DNA of 64,000 nt from Ehretia macrophylla. Its lineage: Eukaryota; Streptophyta; Magnoliopsida; Boraginales; Ehretiaceae. The position numbers and the translations under genes were made by a program. The notes below the pieces were generated by a model. The model worked only from the letters and a program-made list of their open reading frames with translations. It did not search any database and was not told where the DNA came from. The DNA lies in the NCBI GenBank assembly GCA_037974665.1, contig CM075771.1:34766425-34830424 (forward strand). Reading direction: 5' to 3'. Positions 24,064-35,555 of the stretch are shown here, piece after piece. Position 1 is the first letter of the stretch, and each line of letters opens with the position of its first letter.

Positions 24064-24170
24064 CATGCATTTTTGTGCTTTAGTATGTAAAGAGTCTACT
24101 TGACATCACCCTGTGTTTAACTTTTCATGCATTTATGTGCTTTAGTATGTAAAGAGTCTACTTGACATTT
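24064..24170. repeat. Short tandem duplication between the two MULE genes
   Basis: A unit containing CTTTAGTATGTAAAGAGTCT occurs at about 24064-24107 and again at about 24127-24170. Confidence 0.7.
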
Positions 24171-24230
24171 TAAAAACTGCAAGGGGTATCTCAAACACAT
24201 AATAACCTGTTAAAGAGTCCACCTGTTAAA

Positions 24231-24483
24231 GAGTACACTTGATAGTTAAACACCCTGTTATCGCAAGCACAAAGTTACATACCACAAATGGTACCCTACC
24301 ACAAACAAGAATCACAATATCCAAATCCAAAATGATTAAAACATCATTCATTAACACAAAGAGAGTACACTTGATACTTAAACACCCTTAACACAAGTTA
24401 CATACCACAAATGGTACCCTACCACAAACAAGAATCATAATATCCAAATCAAAAAGGATTAAAACATCATTCATTAACACAAA
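24231..24483. repeat. Tandem duplication of about 120 bp at the transposase 3' end
   Basis: Copy 1 (24231-24360) and copy 2 (24363-24483) both run from GAGTACACTTGATA through CATACCACAAATGGTACC to TCATTCATTAACACAAAG. They differ by a small indel and scattered bases. The second copy ends 6 bp from the transposase stop. Confidence 0.85.
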
Positions 24484-24488
24484 GCTCA

Positions 24489-27400
24489 TCAATTCTTTTT
24501 GTCAATGAAGTCCGAACTTGGTCCTTTGCTGGTTTTTCTTCTCTTGGTCTGAGTTGAACTTGCAGTAGGTTTGTTAGTACCACTAGAACTTTCAGCAAGT
24601 AGGGACTTGAGACTCACACATTTGTTCCCTTTCCAAGTACTTGTACTTGGCTTGACCATGGAAGATCCAATCTTTACTGGTTTGTCACAAGTCATTGGTG
24701 ATGGTGCCTTGACATGCAAACTCGCTCCGGCTGGAATGAATGGTGGTCTTTTGGGTTCATTTCGCGTACCGAGTGCTTCATTAGCCTAAAAATAAACAAT
24801 AGAAGTGTCAATAGTGGAATTTGAAAGATAGTGCTAATACAAGAGTTTTAATACCTTTTCTTTGGACTTTGTATGTGTAGATGTAGACTCGGGAATACCA
24901 AAGCAACTTGCATTCCGCTTCCTAAATGTCTCAGCAACCTTTGCAGTACAAGTTCTCATATCGTGACCTTGCTTCAAGCACACTCTACGCCTTTCTTTTC
25001 TCATTGGTTGTTTCTCTGCATTTCTTGGCCTGCTAATATTAGTGACATCACTTCTACTAGCTGTATTTAATGCATCAACATTCACTTGACTATTATCAGA
25101 ATCAACATGCACATCAGTATTGTTTGTTGTCACATTGACATTACTATTTACCTCTGCTGTAATACCCACATTGTTGCATACTGATGCCACATTCATGTGG
25201 CTTGATTTTGCTGCAACTCGAACCTCTCTTCTAGATATTTCCAACTGTACACTGCTAGCATTAGTACTAATGTCTCCACATGATTGAACTTGATTCTCTA
25301 TTGATTGAGATTGATTATCTGGCACTCTTGAGCATTTCATTTTGTTATGCCCCTCTTCACCGCATGATGAACATCTACCCCGTAATCCCTTTCTGCCAAA
25401 TGTTCCAGTTTTTTCACTTGCTCTTGTTTGAGGTCTCCTTGTTGTTGTACTTGACTGGACTTCATCTGGCTCCTTCCTTCTACTTTTTCTTGGTCTCCCA
25501 AGCAGTCTAATTCTTTTTGGTAGAAGAATTGGAGGATTTCCTATAACCGGCCACAAATTAGGACCATTGATCGAGTATATGACAGGCTCATATGCTCTTA
25601 TGTAAGCTTCCTTGCTGTAACATTCATGTACAAAATCTTCAGGCTCATATCCAGCGTGTTGCATTGCACTAATTGCATGTACACAAGGAATTCCAGTGAG
25701 CTCCCATTTCCTACAAGTACAAACTTTGAGATCCAAGTCAACAGTATATTGCTCTATTCCAAGGGACCTAATCTGAAACTTTTTATCCCCACTAAATGTT
25801 GCATTCCAAGGTCCACTCTGAAGCCTTCTTTTGTGGAGAAGCCTACTTATCTTTGGACAAATATTCCCAGTGTATCTCATCATCCGATCTCTTTTCAGTT
25901 GCATTTTGGTCATCAAGTACAACCTGATCTTCTCTAGCATTATCAGAATTGGTTTATCCCTAGCAGGCATGATAGCAGCATTGAAACTTTCACACATGTT
26001 CTTCAACAACATATCACATTTGCTACCTGTCCGAAAATGAGACCTAGTCCAAAAGCTTGGACATTCATTTGCCAACCATTGAAATGCCTTGTCATCCGTC
26101 TCCTTCAACCCTTCTATAATTGTATTAAAATGTTGGACTAAGGTAGCTCTTGCAGCATTCCACATATAATCCTTCAATCTAAGTCCCTTATGCAACGTTT
26201 TGAAGTTGTTGTACAAATGTCTCACGCAATGCCTATGTTCAACATGAGGTAGAATCTCTGAAATTGCAGGTCCAAGTCCCTAAAAAAATAGAAAACATTT
26301 TCATTAACGAACATAGTGCATACATAATCATAATGAAAAGAAAGGTTATAGAGAATATACCTTTTGCTTATCTGTGATAATAACCCAATTGCCTTGATCA
26401 GTAATCTCCAAATCTTGCACCAACAACCCAAGAAACCAACTCCAAGTGGTCTTATCTTCAGTTTCTACAATAGCATATGTCACAGGATATATGCAATTGT
26501 TGGCATCTGTGCCAATAGCACATAACAAAATCCCAGGATGAGGTCCTTTGAGATGACAACCATCTAGACCAATAATAGGTCTACATCCCTGTAAAAAATC
26601 TCTCCTACAAGCTTCAAGACAAACATAGAATCTCAGAAATCTTTTTTCCCCAGTTTTCTCGTCCACTGCAGTTTCCAATGCATAGTTGTACCAGGATTTG
26701 TTCTCTTGATCTCCTTATAATAGTCTCATAATCTCTTGTATTAATCTGTGAATTGTCCCTCGATAAACTTTCTAACATAATCAAATGTCCTGTAGACAGT
26801 CCTGTTTGACACATTTATTTGGAAATCATTGTGTACCGTAGTTTGAAAATTACTTGCATCCCAGTGCGTAGTCATTCTTAAATGATCCAAGTATTTCATA
26901 CCCAATTCTTTATAAGTCAAATGCTTGTGATCAAAATTAGCACCAAAATTGTGAACATTGTTCAAGCTTCTAATTTGAAAGGTATCACTCTCTTTCACAT
27001 ATATTGCATTTATAAACCACTCGCATGACCTTCCCTCACACTTAGTCCGGACTCTAATCTTGTCAATTTTCACAAATTGTACATTATTGCGATGTTTCAC
27101 TCTATGTTGTTTGATAGCTTGTCAAAACTCTTCAACATTTGTGAATATCATACCTAAAACAAATTGAGGATCTTCCATATCCACTTGTCTTCTAAATCTT
27201 TCAAACCTCTCACACTTTTTCCCATTCTCATCCACATCACCATCTGAATGCCAACTGTATAAGCTATCATCACTCAAGTCCTCAGAAGAACCTTCCCAAA
27301 TTGGTATAGTACCGTAATGATCAACTGGAAATGCATCTTCCATTTTGTCATATAGCTTGAATACCCCAACCCATTCAATTTCAGGGTCTATATTTTCATC

Positions 27401-28590
27401 AAACATCTTGTCATCCTTATCGTCATTTAAGTCATTCTCACTGTCATGAAAACTAGACCCATCACTATCATTGTCAGATGTATCACTGACATGTCCATCA
27501 TTGTTAACATTCTCATAAACCGCAGTCACCTTTCTTTTTCCTTTATCCTTAGTTGGTTCAATTCTTTTAACTACTGATTTGGTCCGTTTACTTGGTGTAC
27601 TTTGTGTACTTGGTGTAGGATTATCCGGACAACCCAAGGGTACAAAACTAAGGTATGGTTCCTCCGGTTCTTTCAAACAACCAACAGCTTCTCCACCATT
27701 AACATTTCCACCAACACATGACTCAACTTGACTGGGTAATGTCAACTATAATACATTATGCTCCCCAATTACATACAAGTCTGTATATTTTTCATCAATT
27801 TCACTTACTAGTGCTGTCATATCCAACACATCTTTCTCTGTCATTAACAATTGCCATCCATTATCTAATTCATACTAGGTCTCCTATAACAAAACCCTGA
27901 ATAATTCTCATATCCCAATTCACTAGCAATACTATCCAATACATTCAATGACATAGTATCAAACTTACGCAAGTCAACAAATTTGATGTTACCTCCGACA
28001 TACAAATTAGATCCACCGACATCCTTAAAATCACCGCCATAATAAATCTTCAACCAAAACGTTTCTACAAAAACATACAACATATATACACAACAATAAA
28101 GAAGCAGAAATTGATATTCAACTGATTTTAGCAAATATCAAATTTTGGTTTTCACAATTAAATACTTTTAGTTAATTTTCATATCATTCTTTGATTCCTT
28201 ACAGTCAACTTTTTATCAATAGCTTTTGAAATTCCCTAAATATTATGACTAAATCATGCTTTGCCAAAGAGTTAAGTCCGTTTTCCAATCAAAAAATTGA
28301 ACTTCAAAGTTAGAATATATAGTCGTCATGACTACTTCTATCAACAAGATTTAACTTCAACAACATAAGAGTTAGAATACCTAACTTCTTCTTTTAGATA
28401 TAAGAAAAATAATTACGCTTAGCCAAAAAAATAAACAATTACACTTCCTAATTTCTGTCAAAACCCTAGGTCCTCTACACCCAAATTTTTTCATGTGCAG
28501 CCAAATTGAAACCCTAAGTCTATGCATTTTTCATTAATTACATTTGTTACTACCCTGAATTTGAATAAAAGTTCAAGTTATTGTCGCCAA

Positions 28591-28627
<37 letters not shown>

Positions 28628-28685
28628 CGAGAGAGAGAGACATCGAGAGAGTACAGTGAAGTTGCAGCAACTTACTTGTCACCAT
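24489..28685 (-). pseudogene. MuDR-type MULE transposase, disrupted
   Basis: Cut-and-paste DDE transposase. Probable exons (minus): 28676-28685, 26360-28064, 24855-26279, 24489-24785; introns are GT-AG. In order: a PB1-like N-terminal domain (YYGG, ELGY), an acidic stretch, a MuDR DNA-binding domain (27100-26741, RVRTKCEGRSCEW), the MULE catalytic domain (GLDGCHLKG near 26565, ITDKQKG split by the intron at 26280-26359, CESFN near 25990), a SWIM finger (CTC...PCVHA, near 25700), a CCHC knuckle (CSSCGEEGHNKMKC, near 25350), and a basic C-terminus ending DKKN. It is broken by an apparent frameshift near 27866, in-frame stops at about 27746, 27122, 26741 and 26726, and a frameshift near 26680. 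The exon from 26279 down is open. At least two of the stops fit CGA-to-TGA changes. Confidence 0.9.
28593..28643. repeat. GT/TA/GA microsatellite in the transposase promoter region
   Basis: (GT)n-(TA)n-(GA)n tract in the first intron region just after the putative first exon of the transposase. Confidence 0.9.
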
Positions 28686-28856
28686 TGCGAACACGATTTT
28701 GCCGGCGTGTAGAGTTGCAGTAGAGATATCGGCGGCGTCGCAGCGAGAAGAATTTCGAAGTTAGGTTATCAAAGTTATCAATGTGTGGTTATCGGGTTTC
28801 AAATTTGGGAATTTTAGTATATTGTAGTGAATTCCTTACAAAAAGACGCTTTTGCC

Positions 28857-29038
28857 CATAAAGCCCCTGCAAAAAATTGTCATGTGCTCACCACGTGACT
28901 AATCCATTACTTTTTGGACGGAAGGACTAACGGTGACACACGTTTAAAAGATAAGGGACTGACCTATGTCCGTTTTAAAGATGATGGACGAAATAGACAA
29001 TAGCGTAAAAAATAAGTAATCCAATAGGTCATAATTCC
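28857..29038 (-). repeat. Right terminal inverted repeat of the MULE
   Basis: Inverted partner of 22738-22918; lies about 170 bp upstream of the transposase start codon. Confidence 0.9.
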
Positions 29039-29067
29039 TAAAATTTATGATTTTCCTACATATCCTA

Positions 29068-29203
29068 ATGCATCAAAGAATTGTCTTCTATACGATTGCT
29101 GCATGTGTGTAGACAACTAATATAAAGTAGGCCTTATATATGTGAGGTCCATTTTTTATATTAGAGGAGACGAACTGTATAGAAGACAATCTCATGCATC
29201 AAA
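29068..29203. mobile_element. 116-bp MITE with 10-bp target duplication (MULE type)
   Basis: 29078-29193 has perfect 14-bp inverted repeats ATTGTCTTCTATAC (29080-29093 and 29177-29190). It is flanked by ATGCATCAAA at 29068-29077 and 29194-29203. A 9-11-bp duplication points to a Mutator-like source. It starts 31 bp after the target duplication of the large MULE begins. Confidence 0.8.
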
Positions 29204-31639
29204 TGTGTTTGTTTTTCTTTCTTTCTTTCTTTTTTCTTTTTGAAAGGTAGCGTGAGAATAAATGCCAGCGGAACAAACCCAGTAGGATGATTGTCTTCAA
29301 ATTATTATTGGTCCGATGATCATAATTTGTCTTTTCTTCCTGCAATTTCGCCATTTGTAATGACACCTTTTGAACATATTAATATGTCATGATACCTTAC
29401 TGACACTTCCAGATATGGACGGCTAAAGAATGTTGAAAAGATTATTCTTATTCTCGGAAAAGTTTCGAAGAAGCCAACTCACGATTGGTGTTGTCTAGTT
29501 GAAGCATGATTTTGAGGTATAATTTTGACATATTTATCACAGCATAAATGTATATGCAGATTCAAAAATTGTAAGACTGGAGTTTTCCAAGATGGTAGGA
29601 AGAAAATAGAAATGTCTTAAACTGCTATACTTTTCACATGCCAAAAGTATTGAATTTTCAGTTTCACCACTTTATTTAAAAGTTTAAGTTGTTAGAAATA
29701 AATTTATTATATATATTAATTTTAACATACTCCTATATGTGATAACAAAATTTGTTTTTTAATCATATTTTAACCTTATATAGAATTGTTAGTTTATCAC
29801 TTCATTTAAAAGTTTTAAATTGTTTAGAGATTAAACTTTTAAGGCTTCTTGAAATTCACGAGGGAAAAAAATAAAGGAAAAAAATTGATTCAATATTAAT
29901 AAGGAAAAGAACAGAGATGATTAAATCTTATTGGGATTGAGTAAAATTATAAAAAAAAGGTTCACAAATGATTATATATATTATTTGTTCCGATTGAAAA
30001 AGAAATGAAAGAGAAGGATAAATTTTATAAATAAATTAACTTCTTTACTCTTTTTAATATTTCTTACTTTCTTCCTTTTTCATTTAACAATTATTTAAAA
30101 TTCAATAATTCCAAATCACTCATTTTGATCCTAATTTAGGGTGATTGTAAACAAGCGGAAGGATTTCTAAACCAATCCTTTCGCCCCACAATTCCCAATC
30201 AAAACAAGTAGAGAGGAGTTTATAAATTCATTTATTATTTACACCACGTCTTGCATATAAAGGTGAAATTCATTTTTGAGTCTTATAAGTGAAATTGTTT
30301 TAATATTTTTAAATGAGTAGCTGTAAAACTTAAATCCAAGACCGTTTAGTACTCTAATATCATATTAAATTATTACATCATTTAAAATTTTAAATTTTTA
30401 AAAATAAATTTATTATACTTGTCTATTTTCTTGAACATGAATCAATTAACACGAAGAGTTCAGTCACATGCACTAGGTTATACTCAACAAATTAAACGTG
30501 CACTTTATCATAGAGTTTCATGAAGCAAATATATTTACTCCACCTAAAATGTGATGGAGATGATGATATATAAAACGCCGCCGGTGGCCCACTAAAATGT
30601 ATCTGAATGTGTGAGGTAATTAACATTAGTTTCTAAGTCTTGAATCATTAAGATAGAGACAAAGTTAAAAACTTGCCGCTAATATAGATATAGATATAGA
30701 TATAAGGGTTATCAGCAAAAGAAATTAAGATATTATGAGGTGATTCTGCCATAATTTGACTGAGTATCTTCCGTGTCAAATACCTTAATTATCTTCAAAG
30801 GAAATCATTTTTATATTCTGCCATGAAGTAAGTACTATCTAAGTCTTGACCAGAAAAAAGGTAAGTATCTAACTGACACAATTAAGTTTATCTAACTGAG
30901 AAACCCGAGAGTTGGGCGGAATTAGGATGGTCAAATAATAATCTATTAATAATTAAAGATATTGAATTTAAATTATAATTTTAGTCTTTATTGTATAAAA
31001 AGAATGAAAAAAATTGAAATTATTATTTTTAAGGTTTATAACGAGAGACTATATTTTTTTTTAATGTCATTTCAGTCACAGAGTATGGAGAGGATGCATA
31101 AAAGCAGTCAAAACAACATTCATGAGTATGCATTGGGTTAGAGTTATCAAAGGATAAAGCAGGATGAGTAGATGGGATACTTTACAAACAAATCTCCTCA
31201 AGCATTCTTTCACCTCCTGTATCTACCACTTACGGTATGAAATATCAGAATTTTTAAAAATGAATTCGCCAATGAGTATCAAATTATTCAAAGGATCAAA
31301 AGTCAACTGCCATAGAAGATGTTATCAACTAGAAATTTCAACAACATTATTAATAGAAGGAATAAGAAGCTACGTGACTTTCCAGCAAAAAAAAAAAAGA
31401 AAGGAAGTTACGTGACCAATAGAAACTTAATGATTCAATCTAGCTGTTTCAAGGACCTTTGTCCAGAGTTTTTGTACAGACACATTTGTACAAAGTCTTT
31501 CTTTGATCGTGGAATGAAAATTATTTTTGCTAAAAAGGTTTATAACATTACAAAAAAAATGATTTCATCTCGTCTTCAAATATCACAACTTTCATATGAA
31601 AAATCATTGATTGAAAGATATATCTACGAGAAAAATTGA
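29204..31639. other. No gene seen
   Basis: AT-rich intergenic DNA with a CTTT-rich tract (29210-29245) and an ATAGAT microsatellite (30676-30702). No coding region or clear transposon end found. Confidence 0.5.
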
Positions 31640-31760
31640 AACGGGCGACGAATTTAGTGACGGAAATTCAATTTAGTGAGGACTTTAGTTGCGACCGTCA
31701 TTTTGTGGCGGATTTCTGTCATTAATTAAATTTAGCGACAGTCCTATTTTTCTTGTAGTG
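31640..31760. mobile_element. CACTA-type transposon terminus (fragment)
   Basis: Ends TTTTTCTTGTAGTG at 31760, the inverse of the plant CACTA terminus CACTACAAGAAAAA. It is preceded by short sub-terminal repeats of the kind TTTAGTGACGG, TTTAGTGAGG, TTTAGCGACAG. No matching left end was found, so the element is probably truncated. Confidence 0.6.
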
Positions 31761-31996
31761 ATAACATTTATCGACACAAAAAAAAAAAAAAAAAGAGAAG
31801 ATAACATTCAGTTTGAAACCAATAGCGAATCACAGGTGGAGTATGTATATATAACCCATTCCAAATATGTGCTTAGTTATGAGCAGTACATGGCCCCTAG
31901 CTATTTGTATAGTACTTAACAAATGAACAAGTTAATTAATATCGATTTTTTTTATAAAAATAAAAATAAAAGAGGTAAAAGTCGGTACTATATCAA

Positions 31997-32168
31997 CTAA
32001 TCATTTTGAGTAGTCTTCTCCTTTCTATCATTCTCCAGTAAAAGTTATAATTAGTCAAACATGTAATCAATAATCCAAGTGTCTAATCATTCTAAATAGT
32101 CTTTCCCTTTCTGTCATTCTCCACTAAGAACTATAACTGATCAAATATATAATCAATGATCCAAGTAT
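31997..32168. repeat. 86-bp tandem duplication
   Basis: Two head-to-tail copies (31997-32082, 32083-32168), each starting CTAATCATT and ending ATCCAAGTRT, with about ten differences by eye. Confidence 0.8.
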
Positions 32169-33132
32169 CGATGAAAAATTAGATGTCAAAATTGGAAAGT
32201 CCGTCAGCGCATGAATTGGATTCTATTAAACAATAACATCACCTTGGACCCTAAAGCATAACACCAGTGAACTTCGCATTAACTTATCGACAAAAAGGAG
32301 AAAATGCAGCGTAAAGGTCATATATAGCAGAAGAATCAGCTAATAAACAGTTTAATTTTTTCATGACGGGACACATACATGTCCCTTGTCCGGAAAAGAC
32401 GTAGATCTAATAAACTAATAAATTTTATATTTGGAGAAAATAATATTTCTATTAGCTATAGTTGAAGCAAAATTTCGCCATATACCATATATCAGTCATG
32501 TATCATTAAGCTCATTTGTCGCTATAATTCGTGGAAAACATACCAGTATTGATGCACAACAACCCCTTGTTTTCTATTACTACATGATCACTTCTATTAA
32601 AGAGTAAATCGGTACATTACTTATATATTACAGAAATAAAGTGTAATTAACCCTATAACCATCGAAGGAGAAAAAGAAAATTGTACGCATAAATTTCTGC
32701 CGAAAGAGATTGACATTCGTTTAATGAGAAATAAAAAAGAAAAATAAAAGATTTGAGTGGCCGAAAATCAAACATAGTGATAGAGGTTAAATATTAGAGA
32801 CCTATGCATTCGACTATGCATTCGAAAAATATTAGACTTAGATGCAAACAAATAGGCTGCTACAACAAGAACATCAATTTTCATATGTTTATACTATTTC
32901 ACGGGCTTAATTAATTAAAGAAGACAAGTTCATTTCTTTTAATTATTTAATATAGAAGATGAAGAGGGTTAGGTTATGGAGTTGTGGAGGATGTCCATAA
33001 ATGGAAATTTGAAAAAGGCCTGTGACCAAATCCCAAAATAATATCGACACGCAGGTGCATGGTCGGCCATGGTCCCCCTCATATATATAATTTGTTCACA
33101 AAAGGGACGAAATTTTTGATTGAGAAAGTAGT
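32169..33132. other. No gene seen
   Basis: AT-rich, no supported coding region, no clear element ends. Confidence 0.45.
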
Positions 33133-33568
33133 TCAATTAGTCTCAAATATTTGTTTATTTTGATATTTTAATTTTAAATATTTTAAATTGAATATTTTAA
33201 TTTTAAACATTTTATATAAGAGATGCTGTTAGTCCTTTAGTTTATTTTTATTAAATTTACTCCGTTAAGGTTATGTGATTCGTATGTCTCGCGTTAAAAA
33301 AAAACATACAAGGTTAAATTGATTATTTATCTTACAACTCATTTTCACAAAATATCACCTGATCCCCAATTCTCTTTAATTTAACATTGTATGCTCTTTT
33401 TTTATGTGTGACATGCGAATCACGTGATTTTACCAGAGCAATTTAACAGTAATGAGTTAATGAACTAATAGTGTCCCTTATATAAAATGTTTAGGACTAA
33501 ATGTCTGATTTAAAATATTTGGAATAAAATGTCAAAATAAGCAAAAGTTAAGTATTAATTGAATCATT
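33133..33568. mobile_element. Long-TIR non-autonomous element
   Basis: The left part (GTTCAATTAGTCTCAAATAT onward) and the reverse complement of the right part (ATTCAATTAATACTTAAC onward) match for well over 100 bp. Shared stretches include TAAACATTTTATATAAG and TTAGTCCT/TTAGTTC blocks. There is no ORF. Exact ends and target duplication are unclear. A MULE-type foldback is likely. Confidence 0.6.
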
Positions 33569-35076
33569 TTTTTTACAAACTTTACAAACAAGTAGTATAA
33601 GTTGGGTTTATTATAACTTGTTTCAATTTGATATGACAATATAAAATTTTTCGGATAATGCTCTTGTTGTCTTACAACTCGACTAATGACATAGACAACT
33701 TGGAGATGATATCTTGATAAATCCTCGTTTCTTTTCGCCTTATAATATATTATGATAAATGTCAAACTTTTAATTACGGATGAATTTAAAATATTTTATT
33801 AATGAGTACTAATTAATGGTATTGTAGTGGCTAAATAGTTTTTAAAACTGAAACCATGAGTTTATATTAGTAATAATTTAAAATATTTTGTGAAATTAAT
33901 AGAGATTTTGCCTTTATCTCTAATACGCACACGCAATTTGGTGGTCAACCATTCTAAATTTTTAGTTAGGCATATGAGGGACAAGATCTGCAAAGGATCT
34001 CATGTTGTCTGGAGTTTTCGGTTGATACTGTTATGTCATCTGGAAATTACAATAGTTTAGAAAAATTAAAAAGATTCTTTACTTGTTAAAGGATTCATTA
34101 GAAGACCACCAAGTGTCGAAACCTTGAGCATGCATTTTTCATTTAATATCACTTGGCGTACTAGGCGATAATTAATGAGTTAAGATTTTCTCATAATATT
34201 ATAACATTATAAATAAGATTTAACAATTATAAATTATTCATATTATTTTATTATAACTGGATTATCAATGCAAAATTGTTTGATCTCGCTTATAATATCT
34301 GTTAAGGTAAAAATTTAAGTCTCCTGCTTCAATAGTGATGAGCCTGCAAAATAAGGAATCTAGTGATTGCGCCCGGAGGACCCTCAAGCACTAAAGTTAA
34401 TAAGGTCGGATTAAAAATTTAGTGAGTGTGTAAGATAGAAGTTACCTTTTTTGAAATGTGTATGGTCATATATATATTAATTCCACAAGTTGAATATGAT
34501 GTCACATATATAATTCTTAAGGCGATTTATGAACTCCTCGGGGAACCTTCCTCCTCGGGCATCCCTCATCCTTGGGCTATTATGTTAGGTTGATGACGAC
34601 TTCCTGTGGAAGCCTTCTCTTTCACCTCGGGAATCCTTCCGATCGGGGAGTTCCCTTGCTTGGGGATCTCGTATTTAATTCCCCATTAATTTCTATTGTA
34701 TTATATGCCCATTTTGCTCTTATAGATTCGTCACCTTTTATTAATATCATAACGTTATAAAAAAATCTATAATGTGAGACTAGTAATGTGATGGTAGAAT
34801 AGTAAGTGATAAACTACTGTTTTGTCATCGATACGAAGATTTAATCCTCGTCAAAAGGCATCAAAAGTTTTCTTTCATCTATTTTTACTTTTAAATATGA
34901 ACGCTTCTTTTTAAGTAAAATATATAATTGTTGAGAATTATCAAAATATCTAGAATTATAGCGATAAAAATATTCAGAGATTTTAGTCGACTTTTACTTT
35001 AAATTGTATATATATATATATAATAAGCAAGCTGCTAATTAAAAAACAAAGATAATAAACTTTATATTATTAGATA
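33569..35076. other. No gene seen
   Basis: AT-rich. A GC-richer patch at 34525-34700 (CTCGGGGAACC, CTCGGGCATCC, GATCGGGGAG) has the look of an LTR fragment but cannot be assigned. Confidence 0.4.
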
Positions 35077-35555
35077 TTTCTTTAAGGGTGAAGTGTATCA
35101 GACCCCCTTCTATTTTAGCGAAAATGCATAACACTCTCTTATAGTTTAAAAACCTCCTGAGTTAGTCCTTGTAGTTTTTCAAAAGTGCACAACACCCCCC
35201 TACCGTTAAAAAATCCGTTAAATTTAATGGAGAGTGTATTTCACACGCGTTAAGTGGGATTTTTTTTTATTTTTAACGAATTTATTCATTAAATAATTAT
35301 ATGAATTGACCAAATTACCATTTTTTTTGGCCTAAACAAAAGAGGAAATGGCAAAAGAGAGAAATGAAAAAAAAGAGGGTATTTACGTCTTTTTTACAAA
35401 ATTCGTTAAATATGACGGATTTTATAATTGTAGGGGGTGTTATGCACTTTTAAAAAATATAGGGACTAGTTCAGAGAGTTTTTGAACTATAAAAAGGTGT
35501 TGTACACTTTTGCTAAAGTATAAGGAGATTTGATGCACTTTTACCCTTTCTTTAA
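35077..35555. mobile_element. 461-bp MULE-type MITE
   Basis: 35086-35546 has inverted ends GGGTGAAGTGTATCA and GGGTAAAAGTGCATCA that stay similar for about 130 bp. The 9-bp target duplication TTTCTTTAA is perfect at 35077-35085 and 35547-35555. No coding capacity. Confidence 0.85.

Larger units (their letters stand above)
22729..29047. mobile_element. Mutator-like element (MULE), 6.3 kb, two genes
   Basis: The element spans 22738-29038. Terminal inverted repeats of about 180 bp (22738-22918 and 28857-29038) start GGGTTTATGACCTATTGG and GGAATTATGACCTATTGG and are highly similar by eye. The 9-bp target duplication TAAAATTTA is perfect on both sides (22729-22737, 29039-29047). Inside, a GRF-zinc-finger gene runs rightwards and a transposase gene runs leftwards, converging near 24.0-24.5 kb. 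This copies the layout of maize MuDR (mudrA and mudrB convergent, each starting at a TIR). The transposase is disrupted, so this copy should be inactive by itself. The perfect target duplication argues against great age. Confidence 0.95.
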
